Assembly (NCBI GenBank): GCA_020073105.1
Contig: JAIQFW010000040.1
Span: 1 to 50,635, forward strand
DNA from: Terriglobia bacterium
GTDB taxonomy: Bacteria > Acidobacteriota > Terriglobia > Terriglobales > Acidobacteriaceae
Direction: 5' to 3'
DNA length: 50,635 nucleotides
Shown here: positions 1 to 7,923 of the stretch, in pieces
Layout: every line of letters starts with the position of its first letter
How positions within the stretch are numbered: position 1 is the first letter of the stretch
Program-made: the position numbers and the translations under genes
Notes under the pieces: generated by a model
Seen by the model: the letters and a program-made list of their open reading frames with translations, nothing else
The model's database searches: none
Told to the model about the DNA's origin: nothing

Positions 1-54
1 TGTCTTCCATGGCATCGATAGGTATGCTCCCGCGCTCGCTGCGCCGCGCCGGAG

Positions 55-102
55 TGTAAAGGATGTCTAGAGACATTTTGTAAAGGATGTCATGAGACTG
101 AA
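55..102. repeat. Two-copy 24-bp tandem repeat at left edge
   Basis: TGTAAAGGATGTC occurs at 55-67 and again at 79-91, exactly 24 bases apart, and each copy is followed two bases later by GAGAC. The two units are therefore imperfect tandem copies. Repeats of this type can sit at the ends of insertion elements, but no transposase gene is visible on this side and the window edge is 54 bases away. The element identity is therefore a guess; the repeat itself is seen directly. Confidence 0.5.
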
Positions 103-151
103 CACAAAACCAAACCGGGCTTGAGTGGGCCACCCGCCGAGATCAAGAACA

Positions 152-1393
152 CTACTCGTACCTCAGCGCTTCAATCGGATCCAGACGCGAGGCCCGGATC
201 GCAGGCAACATCCCGCTCACCAGTCCCACCACACCGAGGATCACCGTCGCCACCAGCAGCGTGACCGGGTCGAGCACCAGACGGATATCGCCGCCCTCGG
301 CGTGTTGGGCGACGGCGCTGTACAGCGTCAGCCGGCCCACAGAAAGAGAAACGATGTAAGCAAGAATCACACCCGCCAGGCCGCCCACAAAACTGATGGT
401 CAGCGCTTCCGCCAGGAACTGCAGGAAGATGTCGCGGCTGCGCGCCCCGAGCGATTTCTCCATACCGATCTCCCGGGTGCGCTGCGTCACCGAGACCAGC
501 ATGATGTTCATCAGGCCCACGCCACCGATCCCCAGAGTCAGTGTGCCGATGAATCCCAGCAAAATCTTCAAGCCGAGGGTGATGATTTCAAACTGGTGGA
601 CCTGCTCCATCAGGTTGAAGATCACCAGGGCGCGGCGGTCGGCCGGGTTGAACCGGTGCTGCGCTCCCAGGGTGTAGCGCACCGATTGCTCCAGCCTCAA
701 ATACTCCATGGTTTCGTAGTTGAACCAAACGGAGTCGAGATAGCGGGTATCCTTCAGGTCGGCCATGGTGGTGAAAGGAACATAGAGGGCGCGGTTGATG
801 TTGTCATTGCCAGCCTGCATCTTGGCTTCGAGAATTCCGATGACCTCGAAGCTGATGCCGTCGATGCGTATCCGCTCGTGCAGGGCATTGCGTCCGGAGA
901 AGAGCTTTTCCTTTGCTTCGGAGGCGAGCACGGCCACGTGCGCCCGCTGCATTTGGTCCTGGAGATTGTAGAAGCGCCCCTGTGCCATGGTGAGCGCGCG
1001 GATGCGAACCGCGCTGGGATATTCGCCGCGCACATCGAAATTGTAGGTGCGTGTCTCGTATTGAATGCTGGCCCGCTTACTGACCTCCGGTGTGATGTGC
1101 ATGATCTGGGGAACGTTCTGGTGCAGGAGATCGATGTCCTCCAGGGTCAGGCGCAGCTGGGTGCCCGCTTTCTGCCCTCCAGCCTGCATGGAGGAGCGGC
1201 CGGGAATAAGGACCATCAGTTTGGTGCCAAAGTTGGCGAAGATGTTGGCACAAGCCTGGCCAAAACCGTTGCCATAGGCGAGGAGCATGACCACGGTGGC
1301 GATGCCCCAAGCCATGCCCAGCATGGTGAGTGCGGTACGGCGGCGGTTGTGCTTCATGGCACCGTAGGCTTCGTGAAGTAAATCTCTCAACAT
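152..1393 (-). CDS. MacB/FtsX-type ABC transporter permease
   Basis: A 413-residue inner-membrane permease. The N-terminus (MLRDLLHEAYGAMKHNRRRT, then a hydrophobic helix) is followed by a large periplasmic MacB_PCD-like domain at about residues 45-240. Three C-terminal transmembrane helices of the FtsX domain follow, with the cytoplasmic coupling segment TQRTREIGMEKSLGAR and the ending PIEALRYE, both typical of the family. Such proteins work with an ATPase and a periplasmic adaptor in mechanotransmission-type efflux or lipoprotein transport. The gene begins 3 bases after the stop of the upstream permease, so the two are almost certainly cotranscribed and probably translationally coupled. The substrate is unknown. 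An adaptor and ATPase lie at 17.0-19.3 kb, but not next to it. Confidence 0.9.
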   Translation of the reverse strand: MLRDLLHEAYGAMKHNRRRTALTMLGMAWGIATVVMLLAYGNGFGQACANIFANFGTKLMVLIPGRSSMQAGGQKAGTQLRLTLEDIDLLHQNVPQIMHITPEVSKRASIQYETRTYNFDVRGEYPSAVRIRALTMAQGRFYNLQDQMQRAHVAVLASEAKEKLFSGRNALHERIRIDGISFEVIGILEAKMQAGNDNINRALYVPFTTMADLKDTRYLDSVWFNYETMEYLRLEQSVRYTLGAQHRFNPADRRALVIFNLMEQVHQFEIITLGLKILLGFIGTLTLGIGGVGLMNIMLVSVTQRTREIGMEKSLGARSRDIFLQFLAEALTISFVGGLAGVILAYIVSLSVGRLTLYSAVAQHAEGGDIRLVLDPVTLLVATVILGVVGLVSGMLPAIRASRLDPIEALRYE

Positions 1394-1396
1394 CGC

Positions 1397-2647
1397 CTAC
1401 TCCTGTCGCAGGGCTTCCACGGGCTGCAACATGGCGGCTTTGCGAGCGGGGTAGAGACCCGCGATCACGCCGGCCAGGGTCAGACAACTGATGGCCAAAG
1501 CCGCCGTGGCCGGCACCAGCCGGGGCGGATCGAAACCCTCCGGGCCTTTGACCGTGCCGAGCGCTGCCATCAAGCCGCCGGCGAAAACCATCCCGACCAG
1601 CCCACTTAACAAGGTGAGCAGTACTCCTTCCAGGAAGAACTGCAGCAGAATGCTGCGGTTGGTGGCGCCCAAAGCTTTGCGCAGTCCGATCTCCCGCGTG
1701 CGTTCGCTCACCGCCACCAGCATGATATTGATGACCCCAATTGCGCCCAGCGCCAGCGTGACCAATCCCACCGTGCCCAGGAACGTGTTCATGGCGTCAA
1801 AAAGCGTGCCCATCATTTCCGCTTGCTTCACCGTGTCCCAGCCGTCAAAGGCGTCTTCGTCGCGGTAGTCGAAACCGTGGTTGCGGGCCACCACCTTGTG
1901 GATCTCCTCGGTGGCCAGCAGATGCTCGGCGGCAACGCGCGGCTGATAGTTGAGGAAGGAGATGGCATCGCCGCGCTCTTGCTCGCCCTTGATAGGAAAA
2001 TAGGTGGCCATCACCTGGTAGGGAATGTAGCCCCGCATGTTGGTGGAGTTGTCGTCGCCACGCCCCACCCGCTCGATGGTCCCGACGACTTCGAAGCTGA
2101 GGCCGTTAAGCAGAATGCTGGAGCCCACCGCAGGTCGTCCCGGAAAAAGGTTCTTCGTCATCTCCTCGCCCAGCACGATTACGTTGCGCCGCTGGGCCTC
2201 ATCCAACCAGTTGAGCCAGCGCCCCTGCTTCATGGGCAAATAGCGGATTCCGTTGTACTGCGGCTCGATGCCGGTGATTTCTCCGTTGGCGGTGGCAAAG
2301 TCGCTGACCGCCCGCACGTCGCCGCGTACCAGGACCGGAGTGACAGCGTGCACGTGCGGTGCTTCCCGGCGAATGTCCAGGTAGTCCCGGTAGGTCAGAC
2401 GATAGAAGCGCGCTGAACTCATGCTTCCCGCGATCACCGGAGCTCGCCCGGGAAACAGGAACATGATGTTCTCGCCGTACTGCGACAAGCTGCGCTTGTT
2501 GCCGGAGCGGAAGCCTTCGCCCAGGCCGACCAGCAGCAGCAGCGACCCCACGCCCCAGGCAATCCCGAACATGGTGAGAAAGGAGCGTAGTTTGTGGGCC
2601 CACAGAGTGCGGAAAATCTGCGCGAAAATGTCCACCACGATCCGCAT
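1397..2647 (-). CDS. MacB/FtsX-type ABC transporter permease
   Basis: A 416-residue permease with the same architecture as its downstream neighbour. It has one N-terminal helix (about residues 20-42), a periplasmic MacB_PCD-like domain (about 45-270), and a C-terminal FtsX domain with three helices. The conserved segment SERTREIGLRKALGAT and the ending PVEALRQE are present. The pair differs clearly in sequence, so they could form a heterodimeric permease. It is the first gene of the two-gene unit, and no convincing Shine-Dalgarno sequence precedes its ATG. No ATPase is encoded beside it in this window; one could lie past the left edge. The substrate is not predictable. Confidence 0.9.
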   Translation of the reverse strand: MRIVVDIFAQIFRTLWAHKLRSFLTMFGIAWGVGSLLLLVGLGEGFRSGNKRSLSQYGENIMFLFPGRAPVIAGSMSSARFYRLTYRDYLDIRREAPHVHAVTPVLVRGDVRAVSDFATANGEITGIEPQYNGIRYLPMKQGRWLNWLDEAQRRNVIVLGEEMTKNLFPGRPAVGSSILLNGLSFEVVGTIERVGRGDDNSTNMRGYIPYQVMATYFPIKGEQERGDAISFLNYQPRVAAEHLLATEEIHKVVARNHGFDYRDEDAFDGWDTVKQAEMMGTLFDAMNTFLGTVGLVTLALGAIGVINIMLVAVSERTREIGLRKALGATNRSILLQFFLEGVLLTLLSGLVGMVFAGGLMAALGTVKGPEGFDPPRLVPATAALAISCLTLAGVIAGLYPARKAAMLQPVEALRQE

Positions 2648-2872
2648 ACAGCTCAGTGCTCTGACGCCCCGATTCTACATGGAACGAAGAAGGGCGGTCA
2701 TCGGATCAGGGCGACCCCTGGGGGCCCTCCTCGTTCCAGGAATGGGGGTGGTCACGGCTCAATCTGGTTACTAGAGTCACGACTGTCTTGTGTTGCAAAT
2801 CACTCTCGCATTCGATCAGTTTTGGATAATCTGAACCTGATGACGAACAGCTCACTTTGACGAGGTGTTCCA

Positions 2873-3289
2873 ATGACTCCGGTGCGTTCAGGAACGGCCA
2901 ACAAAGTGGTGGTTGCTTGTCTTGACGGGCGGCGACTGAAGGGTCACGTCTACAATTTTTCCATGGCCAACGCAGATTTCCGCCTGTTCCCCGAGGATGA
3001 TTCAGGCGAGCACGCGGGTACCGAGTTGTGGCTCAAAGACCTGAAGGCGATCTTCTTTGTGAAGGATTTCGCCGGGCATCCCGAGCGGCACGATCGCACC
3101 GAGATGCTGCCCCACGGGCACGGCCGGGTACTGCAAGTGACTTTCGCAGATGGCGAGAGAATCCTGGGAACTACCGAGGCTTTCAATCCCAGGCGAATTG
3201 GTTTCTTCCTGTTTCCCCTGGATCAAGAGGGAAATAACACCCGCGTCTTTGTCATCAGTCAAAACGCGCGCGAAGTGAAAACGCTCTGA
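2873..3289 (+). CDS. Hypothetical protein, possibly DUF6982-like
   Basis: A 138-residue soluble protein with no signal peptide or membrane segment. The ATG follows GAGGTG at a good distance. The sequence opens with NKVVVACLDGRRLKGHVYNFS. In the second half VLQVTFADGERILGTTE-AFNPRRIGFFLFP resembles the first, so it may contain two copies of a small beta-barrel fold. I associate this pattern with a domain of unknown function seen in Acidobacteriota (DUF6982-type), sometimes found near PilZ-like proteins, but that assignment is from memory. It stands alone, divergent from the permease pair. A weak GATAAT (2825-2830) lies upstream without a convincing -35. Confidence 0.7.
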   Translation: MTPVRSGTANKVVVACLDGRRLKGHVYNFSMANADFRLFPEDDSGEHAGTELWLKDLKAIFFVKDFAGHPERHDRTEMLPHGHGRVLQVTFADGERILGTTEAFNPRRIGFFLFPLDQEGNNTRVFVISQNAREVKTL

Positions 3290-3328
3290 CATCGCGCGGT
3301 GAGTCAGGTCGAAGATTCCGCTGTTTCT

Positions 3329-3406
3329 AACCACAGGGTTCACAAGGGCGCACAGAGGAAAGCACTTGCAAGACCGCCTCTGTGGAACCCAGTGTCCTCT
3401 GTGGTT
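3329..3406. repeat. Nested inverted repeat, long hairpin
   Basis: Outer arms AACCACAG (3329-3336) and CTGTGGTT (3399-3406) enclose inner arms CACAGAGG (3351-3358) and CCTCTGTG (3377-3384). The transcript could fold into a long interrupted hairpin. Similar CCACAGA-type sequence occurs between lgt and the pseudouridine synthase gene (32144-32236), suggesting a dispersed intergenic family. It fills most of the spacer between two small plus-strand genes. There is no T-run, so it is not an obvious terminator. Confidence 0.6.
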
Positions 3407-3587
3407 GCTGGCTTCTTGGCCTGATGTGTTACCGTCACTGGTGGTTCGGACAGGCCACCCCTTAAGAGGACAATATCCCGCTTTCCGCCCAGGGACTTAC
3501 GGCGTTCACTATTAGCTCACGCAACCTTCGTAACCTAGACCGCCGAAGAGGCCGCAACTAACCTCTGCGGCGGGGGTTTTGACACGC

Positions 3588-3962
3588 ATGACCAACAAGA
3601 TCAGCAACACGCTCTTAGTCCTGGCAGTGGGGGGTCTGATGTTCGCCGGTTCCGCCGCTGCTCAAACCGCAACCACCGGTTCCGGCGCCGGCCCCGGAGT
3701 AGTCGATCCTGGACATCCGCGCGTCAACCAGGTAAACCGCCGCCAGACGCGCCAACAGAACCGCATCGCCAACGGCGTGAAGAATGGCTCGCTGAGCCCG
3801 CAGGAAACCGCGAATCTGGAGCGGCGGGAAGGCAGCGTGCAAAGGCGAGAACAGCGCGATATGGCCAAGCACAACGGGCATCTCACCAAGAAAGAACAGG
3901 CGGGGATCAACCGTCAACAGAACCGCATCAGCCGCGGCATTGCGCGCGACAAACACAACTAG
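3588..3962 (+). CDS. Small exported protein with EF-hand-like repeats
   Basis: A 124-residue secreted or periplasmic protein. A signal peptide is clear (MTNKISNTLLVLAVGGLMFAG, cleavage expected after SAAAQ). The mature part is basic and helical. It holds two related units, QNRIANGVKNGSLSPQE and QNRISRGI preceded by KHNGHLTKKE. The NGxL(S/T)xxE patterns resemble the loop-to-helix start of EF-hands, but most of the acidic calcium ligands are absent. I start it at the ATG (3588) behind a G-rich stretch; an in-frame TTG three codons upstream is less likely. A rho-independent terminator follows directly. The function is unknown. Confidence 0.75.
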   Translation: MTNKISNTLLVLAVGGLMFAGSAAAQTATTGSGAGPGVVDPGHPRVNQVNRRQTRQQNRIANGVKNGSLSPQETANLERREGSVQRREQRDMAKHNGHLTKKEQAGINRQQNRISRGIARDKHN

Positions 3963-3987
3963 GCAGAGGCCATATTTGGTGACAAAG

Positions 3988-4020
3988 AAGCCGCAGCCGT
4001 CTGCGGCTTTTTGTTTTGTT
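3988..4020 (+). terminator. Rho-independent terminator
   Basis: A 9-bp stem AAGCCGCAG / CTGCGGCTT with the four-base loop CCGT is followed by TTTTTGTTTTGTT. It lies 25 bases past the stop codon of the small exported protein. It also faces the 3' end of the convergent barrel gene. Confidence 0.9.
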
Positions 4021-4054
4021 GAGAAGTAAGACGTGGACCCAGACTGAGCGATAT

Positions 4055-5743
4055 CTAGAACGTGAAGTTCAGTCCGCCCCGTACGGCGCGCGCGGATTGC
4101 ACCAGATAAACGGTGTGGCCGTCGTGGCCAAGCACTGGCACGTAGCCCTCCGCAAGAAGATTGCGCAGGTCGACCACGGCTTCGAAGTGCCCCGGCAGGA
4201 AGCCAGTCCCTGGAATAGGCTGGCGGAAGAAAATATTGAGGTACGGGTCAGCCCGCCCCGCGGATGCGTTGAACATATCTACCGGCGTCAGGGCCTGTCC
4301 ATCAATAAAGCGATACGAGGCAACCCAATGGGTTCTGGTCTTGGGCATGATGCCGCTGATCTTTCCCGACCAGCTGCGCCGAGTGCGAGTTCCGATCCAG
4401 CGCTGCGCGTCTGCCAGATTCACTCCCGGCTTCTCCAGATCCAGCACCCCACCATACGCAAAGTCCAGGGTCGCCGTAAGGTCGTCGGCGAGTTTGCGCT
4501 GCACCACCAAGCGCAGCCCCTCGGTCTTCAGATTGTTGCCTTGATAGGTAAAGGTCCCGGAGTAAATATCTGGCAAAACCATGCCGTTGTTCGACGCGAA
4601 CTCGCCTACTCCGGTCAGGGCTGGATCTACCACCCGATCGTAATAAGCGGCCATCTGCAGACTGGCCCTGCCCATCCGCCGGGAGAGCGAGAGTTCATGG
4701 TGGTGGGCGTGTTCCAGGGCGGATGTGTATCCGACCATGCTGACTCGCGGTCCGGATTCGCTCAAATCCGCCGGCGCCGATTCGAAGCCTTTCTCCAAAC
4801 GGCTATCCGGCTCCGAAGTAGCATAGCGATATTCCAGCACGGTGTTCGGCGAGAAGTGCACATCGGCCGAACCGAAGGGCCGGAACGCGGTCACGCGACC
4901 CATGAACTGAATGGTCTGCAATTCACTGCCGAACTTCAATTCCACCACGTCGCCCAAGGTAAAGGTGTCGGAGGTGGTAAGCGAAATGGCCTGCAATGAA
5001 CCGCTGTGCAAGCCGATATCCGGCGCGGGCAGATTGCGCAGGGTCAAAGCAAACTGCGGCACCGTGCCATCGCCCATCTTGTGGCTAAACGACGTGCGCA
5101 GCACCGTGGCCGGGGAGGCACTCCCGTACCCGATGTTTCCCTGGAACCCGATAACGTCAGAAGAGAAAATCGATCTCTCCACGGAGAAATTGGTGCTCAT
5201 GTCGGAGGAGCCACCGAACCCCTCGGAGGTTGATCCGGCCAGAAATGACAAACTGCCCTTCAGGTCATGGTTGCTACGCCCCGACTCTCGCCCGGCACCC
5301 GCGGACGTATCGTCCACTAAGCGGAGAATCGGGCGGTTGGATGCCGAACGCAGAACCCATTTCCACTCGTCCTCCTCCGCCGCGCCGCGAACCGGGGCCA
5401 GCTTTACTGCGTCAAACAGCGTGTTGAGGGTCATGTTCACCAGCACCTTGGCGCCGGGACGCAGACCCACGTGCTCCCGCCATGCCGGCAGAAAAGAAGC
5501 GGCGGAGACCCTGATGTTGTAGAGGCCGGGAAGAAGTCCTGCGACCGAATAGAAACCGTTTTCGTCCGTGAATACCGTCAACGTCTGCGCTGCCGTACCC
5601 AGGAGTTCGACCACGGCCCCCATTTGCGGCACACCACTGGCGCTACGCACGTACCCGGAAATCGTGCCGGGGCTGTCCGCAGACCACACCGGAAGCGCCA
5701 GGCCCACTATCGCGAGCAAGAACCCGAGCTTACGGAGCATCAC
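4055..5743 (-). CDS. Outer-membrane barrel protein with carboxypeptidase-regulatory domain
   Basis: A 562-residue exported protein. A signal peptide (about 1-22, ending PVWSA) is followed by a carboxypeptidase-D regulatory-like beta-sandwich at about 25-105 (GTISGYVRSASGVPQMGAVVEL; DENGFYSVAGLLPGLYNIRV). The rest is rich in alternating polar/aromatic strands and ends in NFTF, with a C-terminal phenylalanine as in outer-membrane barrels. It is about half the length of Oar-like TonB-dependent receptors, and I see no clear plug domain or TonB box. It may be a short relative with a smaller barrel. The GWxTD protein gene ends 31 bases upstream on the same strand, so the two probably form one operon. 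Confidence 0.8.
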   Translation of the reverse strand: MMLRKLGFLLAIVGLALPVWSADSPGTISGYVRSASGVPQMGAVVELLGTAAQTLTVFTDENGFYSVAGLLPGLYNIRVSAASFLPAWREHVGLRPGAKVLVNMTLNTLFDAVKLAPVRGAAEEDEWKWVLRSASNRPILRLVDDTSAGAGRESGRSNHDLKGSLSFLAGSTSEGFGGSSDMSTNFSVERSIFSSDVIGFQGNIGYGSASPATVLRTSFSHKMGDGTVPQFALTLRNLPAPDIGLHSGSLQAISLTTSDTFTLGDVVELKFGSELQTIQFMGRVTAFRPFGSADVHFSPNTVLEYRYATSEPDSRLEKGFESAPADLSESGPRVSMVGYTSALEHAHHHELSLSRRMGRASLQMAAYYDRVVDPALTGVGEFASNNGMVLPDIYSGTFTYQGNNLKTEGLRLVVQRKLADDLTATLDFAYGGVLDLEKPGVNLADAQRWIGTRTRRSWSGKISGIMPKTRTHWVASYRFIDGQALTPVDMFNASAGRADPYLNIFFRQPIPGTGFLPGHFEAVVDLRNLLAEGYVPVLGHDGHTVYLVQSARAVRGGLNFTF

Positions 5744-5774
5744 CTACCACCTCGAGGGAGTCCAAGTTTCGGTG

Positions 5775-7556
5775 CTATTCGACCGCAAACATCGCTGTCG
5801 GATCCACCGTCTGCTTGGAAATGTTGTCGTTCACCTTGATCTGTATGCGATACACGCCGGGATCTAGATTGGCAGCCGAGAGGGTCTTCTGCAGCGTCAC
5901 CTGGTCCCCCACGTTGCCCATCTGGTCCGTAGATTCCGTGGCATGAATTACGGCCTTGTTGGTTGCCGCATTCACCACGTTGTACTCGACCGTGGCCGAA
6001 GGCTTATGCGTCTTCTCGTCCACGCTCAAGTTATACACCTGCATCCAGAAATTCAGCTTCTGTCCGCGCTTGAAGCTGGCCGGCTTCCCGTCAGAGGGCG
6101 GAACCCGCGGCCGCACCTTAGTGGCACCGATGACAAAATTCCCCGTGCCTACGTTCTTGGACGCCACCGGCTCCATCTGGTCTGCCACGATCAGGGAAGA
6201 TACCTCCAGCCGGTCATCCGCGTAGTCTGGAACCTGAATTCCCTTGCTCCAGGTACCCACGCGGTCTCCATTCACATCCTTTACCACGATGTCAAAGCGG
6301 TAACGCCCGGAGCGAAGGGGTAGCGCCTTCCAATAAACTTGAGAGTTCTCCGCAGCCTGCGCCAGCAACTCCGCTGGGATCATCGCCTGTACTGTGTCCT
6401 CAAAGGTTTGCGCGATCCTCCCGGTCAGTGTGGTGACACGGGCGAAGATATTCACCGTGCCACGCTGCACTCCATCCTTATTGACGAAGGTGATATCCCG
6501 GTTCTTCAGCTGGATGGTCACGGGGACCAGCACGGTATCTCCGGTGACTTTGACGAAATCCGTCAGCACGTCAAACGGCATCAGATTGACGCTGATCTTG
6601 TGGCTGACCACTTCCTCAAGGTCTTTGAACTTGACCGGCGGAGGGGCGTTCAGTTTTGCAAATTGCTCGAGGCGGTCAAACTGCTTGGTCTGGATTGAAC
6701 TGCTCATCGGGCCTGCGCCCAGTCTTTCCAAGCCGCCACCGCTGAAACGTGCTGCCTTGTTGGACATACCCATTTGCTCGTACAGAGTGAGCCCGGCATT
6801 GGGCGTGTGCAAAAGGGCGTCCTTTTCCGAGCGGTCGATGGTCATGTGGTAGTCGCCGCACATGCAGCTATCCACGAACTCAATGATAACTTCCTGTCCG
6901 ATGCCTTCGAGGTAGCGATAGCGCCAGTCCTCAAACGGGTAGGTAGAGGTGCTGCCTCCCCCCTCTTCGATGGGACGTTCGTAGGTGCCCCCCGAGGGAT
7001 GCGAGTCAATCTCGTCCGCCGGCCCATACATGACATAGATGCGGCCGCGATCGGTTCTCCACCCTGGAATGCCGGCCGCGAAGTGCTCATTGGCGTAGGC
7101 GATCCGGCGGTAGTGCTCTTCTTTGAACTCGTTCTCTTCGGTGTCTGGCGTGGGGTCGCGGCGTTGCCAGAAGGCTTCGATGAACTGGTCGCGCTCCTCA
7201 TCGTTGGAGAGCTGCTTGAAAGCCTTACGCTCTTCGTCGGAGATAATGTACGAAACGTCTTCGTCCAGCCACTTCCTATAAGTCTTGCTGAGTTCCTGTT
7301 TCAGAGACTTGGCATTCTCTTTCTTCTGCTTGTCGCTAAGAGGGCGTTTCAACGGGTCGGCCTGCTGGTCGGTTCCCCCCCTGACATCCCCAGATGTGGC
7401 CTTGTCGCCGCCGGCAGCCGCGGAACCCTGTTGCGCTACGCTGTCCCCCCCTAACCCGAGGAACAGGAGCAACAGGAGCGTACCAAGAAAGTACCGACGC
7501 AAACCTACCAGGAACATAGCCGGGCCACTCCTCGCAGACACTCTTGTGAACAGCAT
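5775..7556 (-). CDS. GWxTD domain-containing exported protein
   Basis: A 593-residue protein with an N-terminal hydrophobic segment (RYFLGTLLLLLFLGLGG, about 21-37) that should act as a signal peptide or anchor. At about residues 90-260 is a GWxTD domain: SDEERKAFKQL, FIEAFWQRRDPTPDT, and the signature GWRTDRGRIYVMYG at 165-178. A long C-terminal region of predicted beta-sandwich character follows (about 300-590). The role of GWxTD domains is not established; they are frequent in Acidobacteriota and Bacteroidota surface or periplasmic proteins. The start at 7556 puts 13 residues ahead of another in-frame ATG (7517), which would give a more typical signal peptide. The barrel gene lies downstream in the same unit. 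Confidence 0.85.
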   Translation of the reverse strand: MLFTRVSARSGPAMFLVGLRRYFLGTLLLLLFLGLGGDSVAQQGSAAAGGDKATSGDVRGGTDQQADPLKRPLSDKQKKENAKSLKQELSKTYRKWLDEDVSYIISDEERKAFKQLSNDEERDQFIEAFWQRRDPTPDTEENEFKEEHYRRIAYANEHFAAGIPGWRTDRGRIYVMYGPADEIDSHPSGGTYERPIEEGGGSTSTYPFEDWRYRYLEGIGQEVIIEFVDSCMCGDYHMTIDRSEKDALLHTPNAGLTLYEQMGMSNKAARFSGGGLERLGAGPMSSSIQTKQFDRLEQFAKLNAPPPVKFKDLEEVVSHKISVNLMPFDVLTDFVKVTGDTVLVPVTIQLKNRDITFVNKDGVQRGTVNIFARVTTLTGRIAQTFEDTVQAMIPAELLAQAAENSQVYWKALPLRSGRYRFDIVVKDVNGDRVGTWSKGIQVPDYADDRLEVSSLIVADQMEPVASKNVGTGNFVIGATKVRPRVPPSDGKPASFKRGQKLNFWMQVYNLSVDEKTHKPSATVEYNVVNAATNKAVIHATESTDQMGNVGDQVTLQKTLSAANLDPGVYRIQIKVNDNISKQTVDPTAMFAVE

Positions 7557-7636
7557 TCTATGTTGTTTGACAATCTGAACGCAAGGTTAAGCCCCACGTT
7601 CTAACAGATTTATAGGATGCAGGCAGCCCGTGGGGA

Positions 7637-7727
7637 GGTGCCTACGTCACCCCGGGAGCAAGCACTCCCGCAACGGCTATCTTGGTCGGTTGAGTCTGAG
7701 TCCGTATGCCGCTCCCGGTTTACCGGG
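7637..7727. other. Spacer with three small hairpins
   Basis: The 367-base spacer between the divergent GWxTD and kelch genes has no believable gene. It holds three compact inverted repeats: GGTG/CACC (7637-7640, 7648-7651), CGGGAG/CTCCCG (7653-7658, 7665-7670) and CCCGGT/ACCGGG (7714-7719, 7722-7727). They could belong to a structured leader of the kelch gene or to a regulator-binding region. I could not match them to a known riboswitch. Confidence 0.3.
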
Positions 7728-7923
7728 CGAACCATGCGGTCGCGCCCACCCAAGGCCTTCCATATGCATGTAACCGGCTCCTTCTCAACTACCTAAGACA
7801 GTATTTGCGCAGCGGAAATTCTTTGCCCAAGGTTGGGTTCATTTGCTACCATTACGCCGCTGCCGATCCTCCCAAAAGGCAGAATTTGCTCCCAGCTGCA
7901 ACTCTCAAGAAAGGTGACCCATC

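Noticed and set aside
125-1381. Long plus-strand open frame of 418 codons opposite the first permease
   Set aside because: The opposite strand encodes a clear FtsX-type permease over the same bases. The plus-strand translation is rich in His/Gln/Arg with no domain, as expected for an antisense shadow in GC-rich DNA.
7640-7730. Possible c-di-GMP (GEMM-type) riboswitch in the kelch leader
   Set aside because: Three hairpins and a GGTTTACCGG stretch recall the class, but the conserved core GCAAAGCC-type segments and their order are missing.
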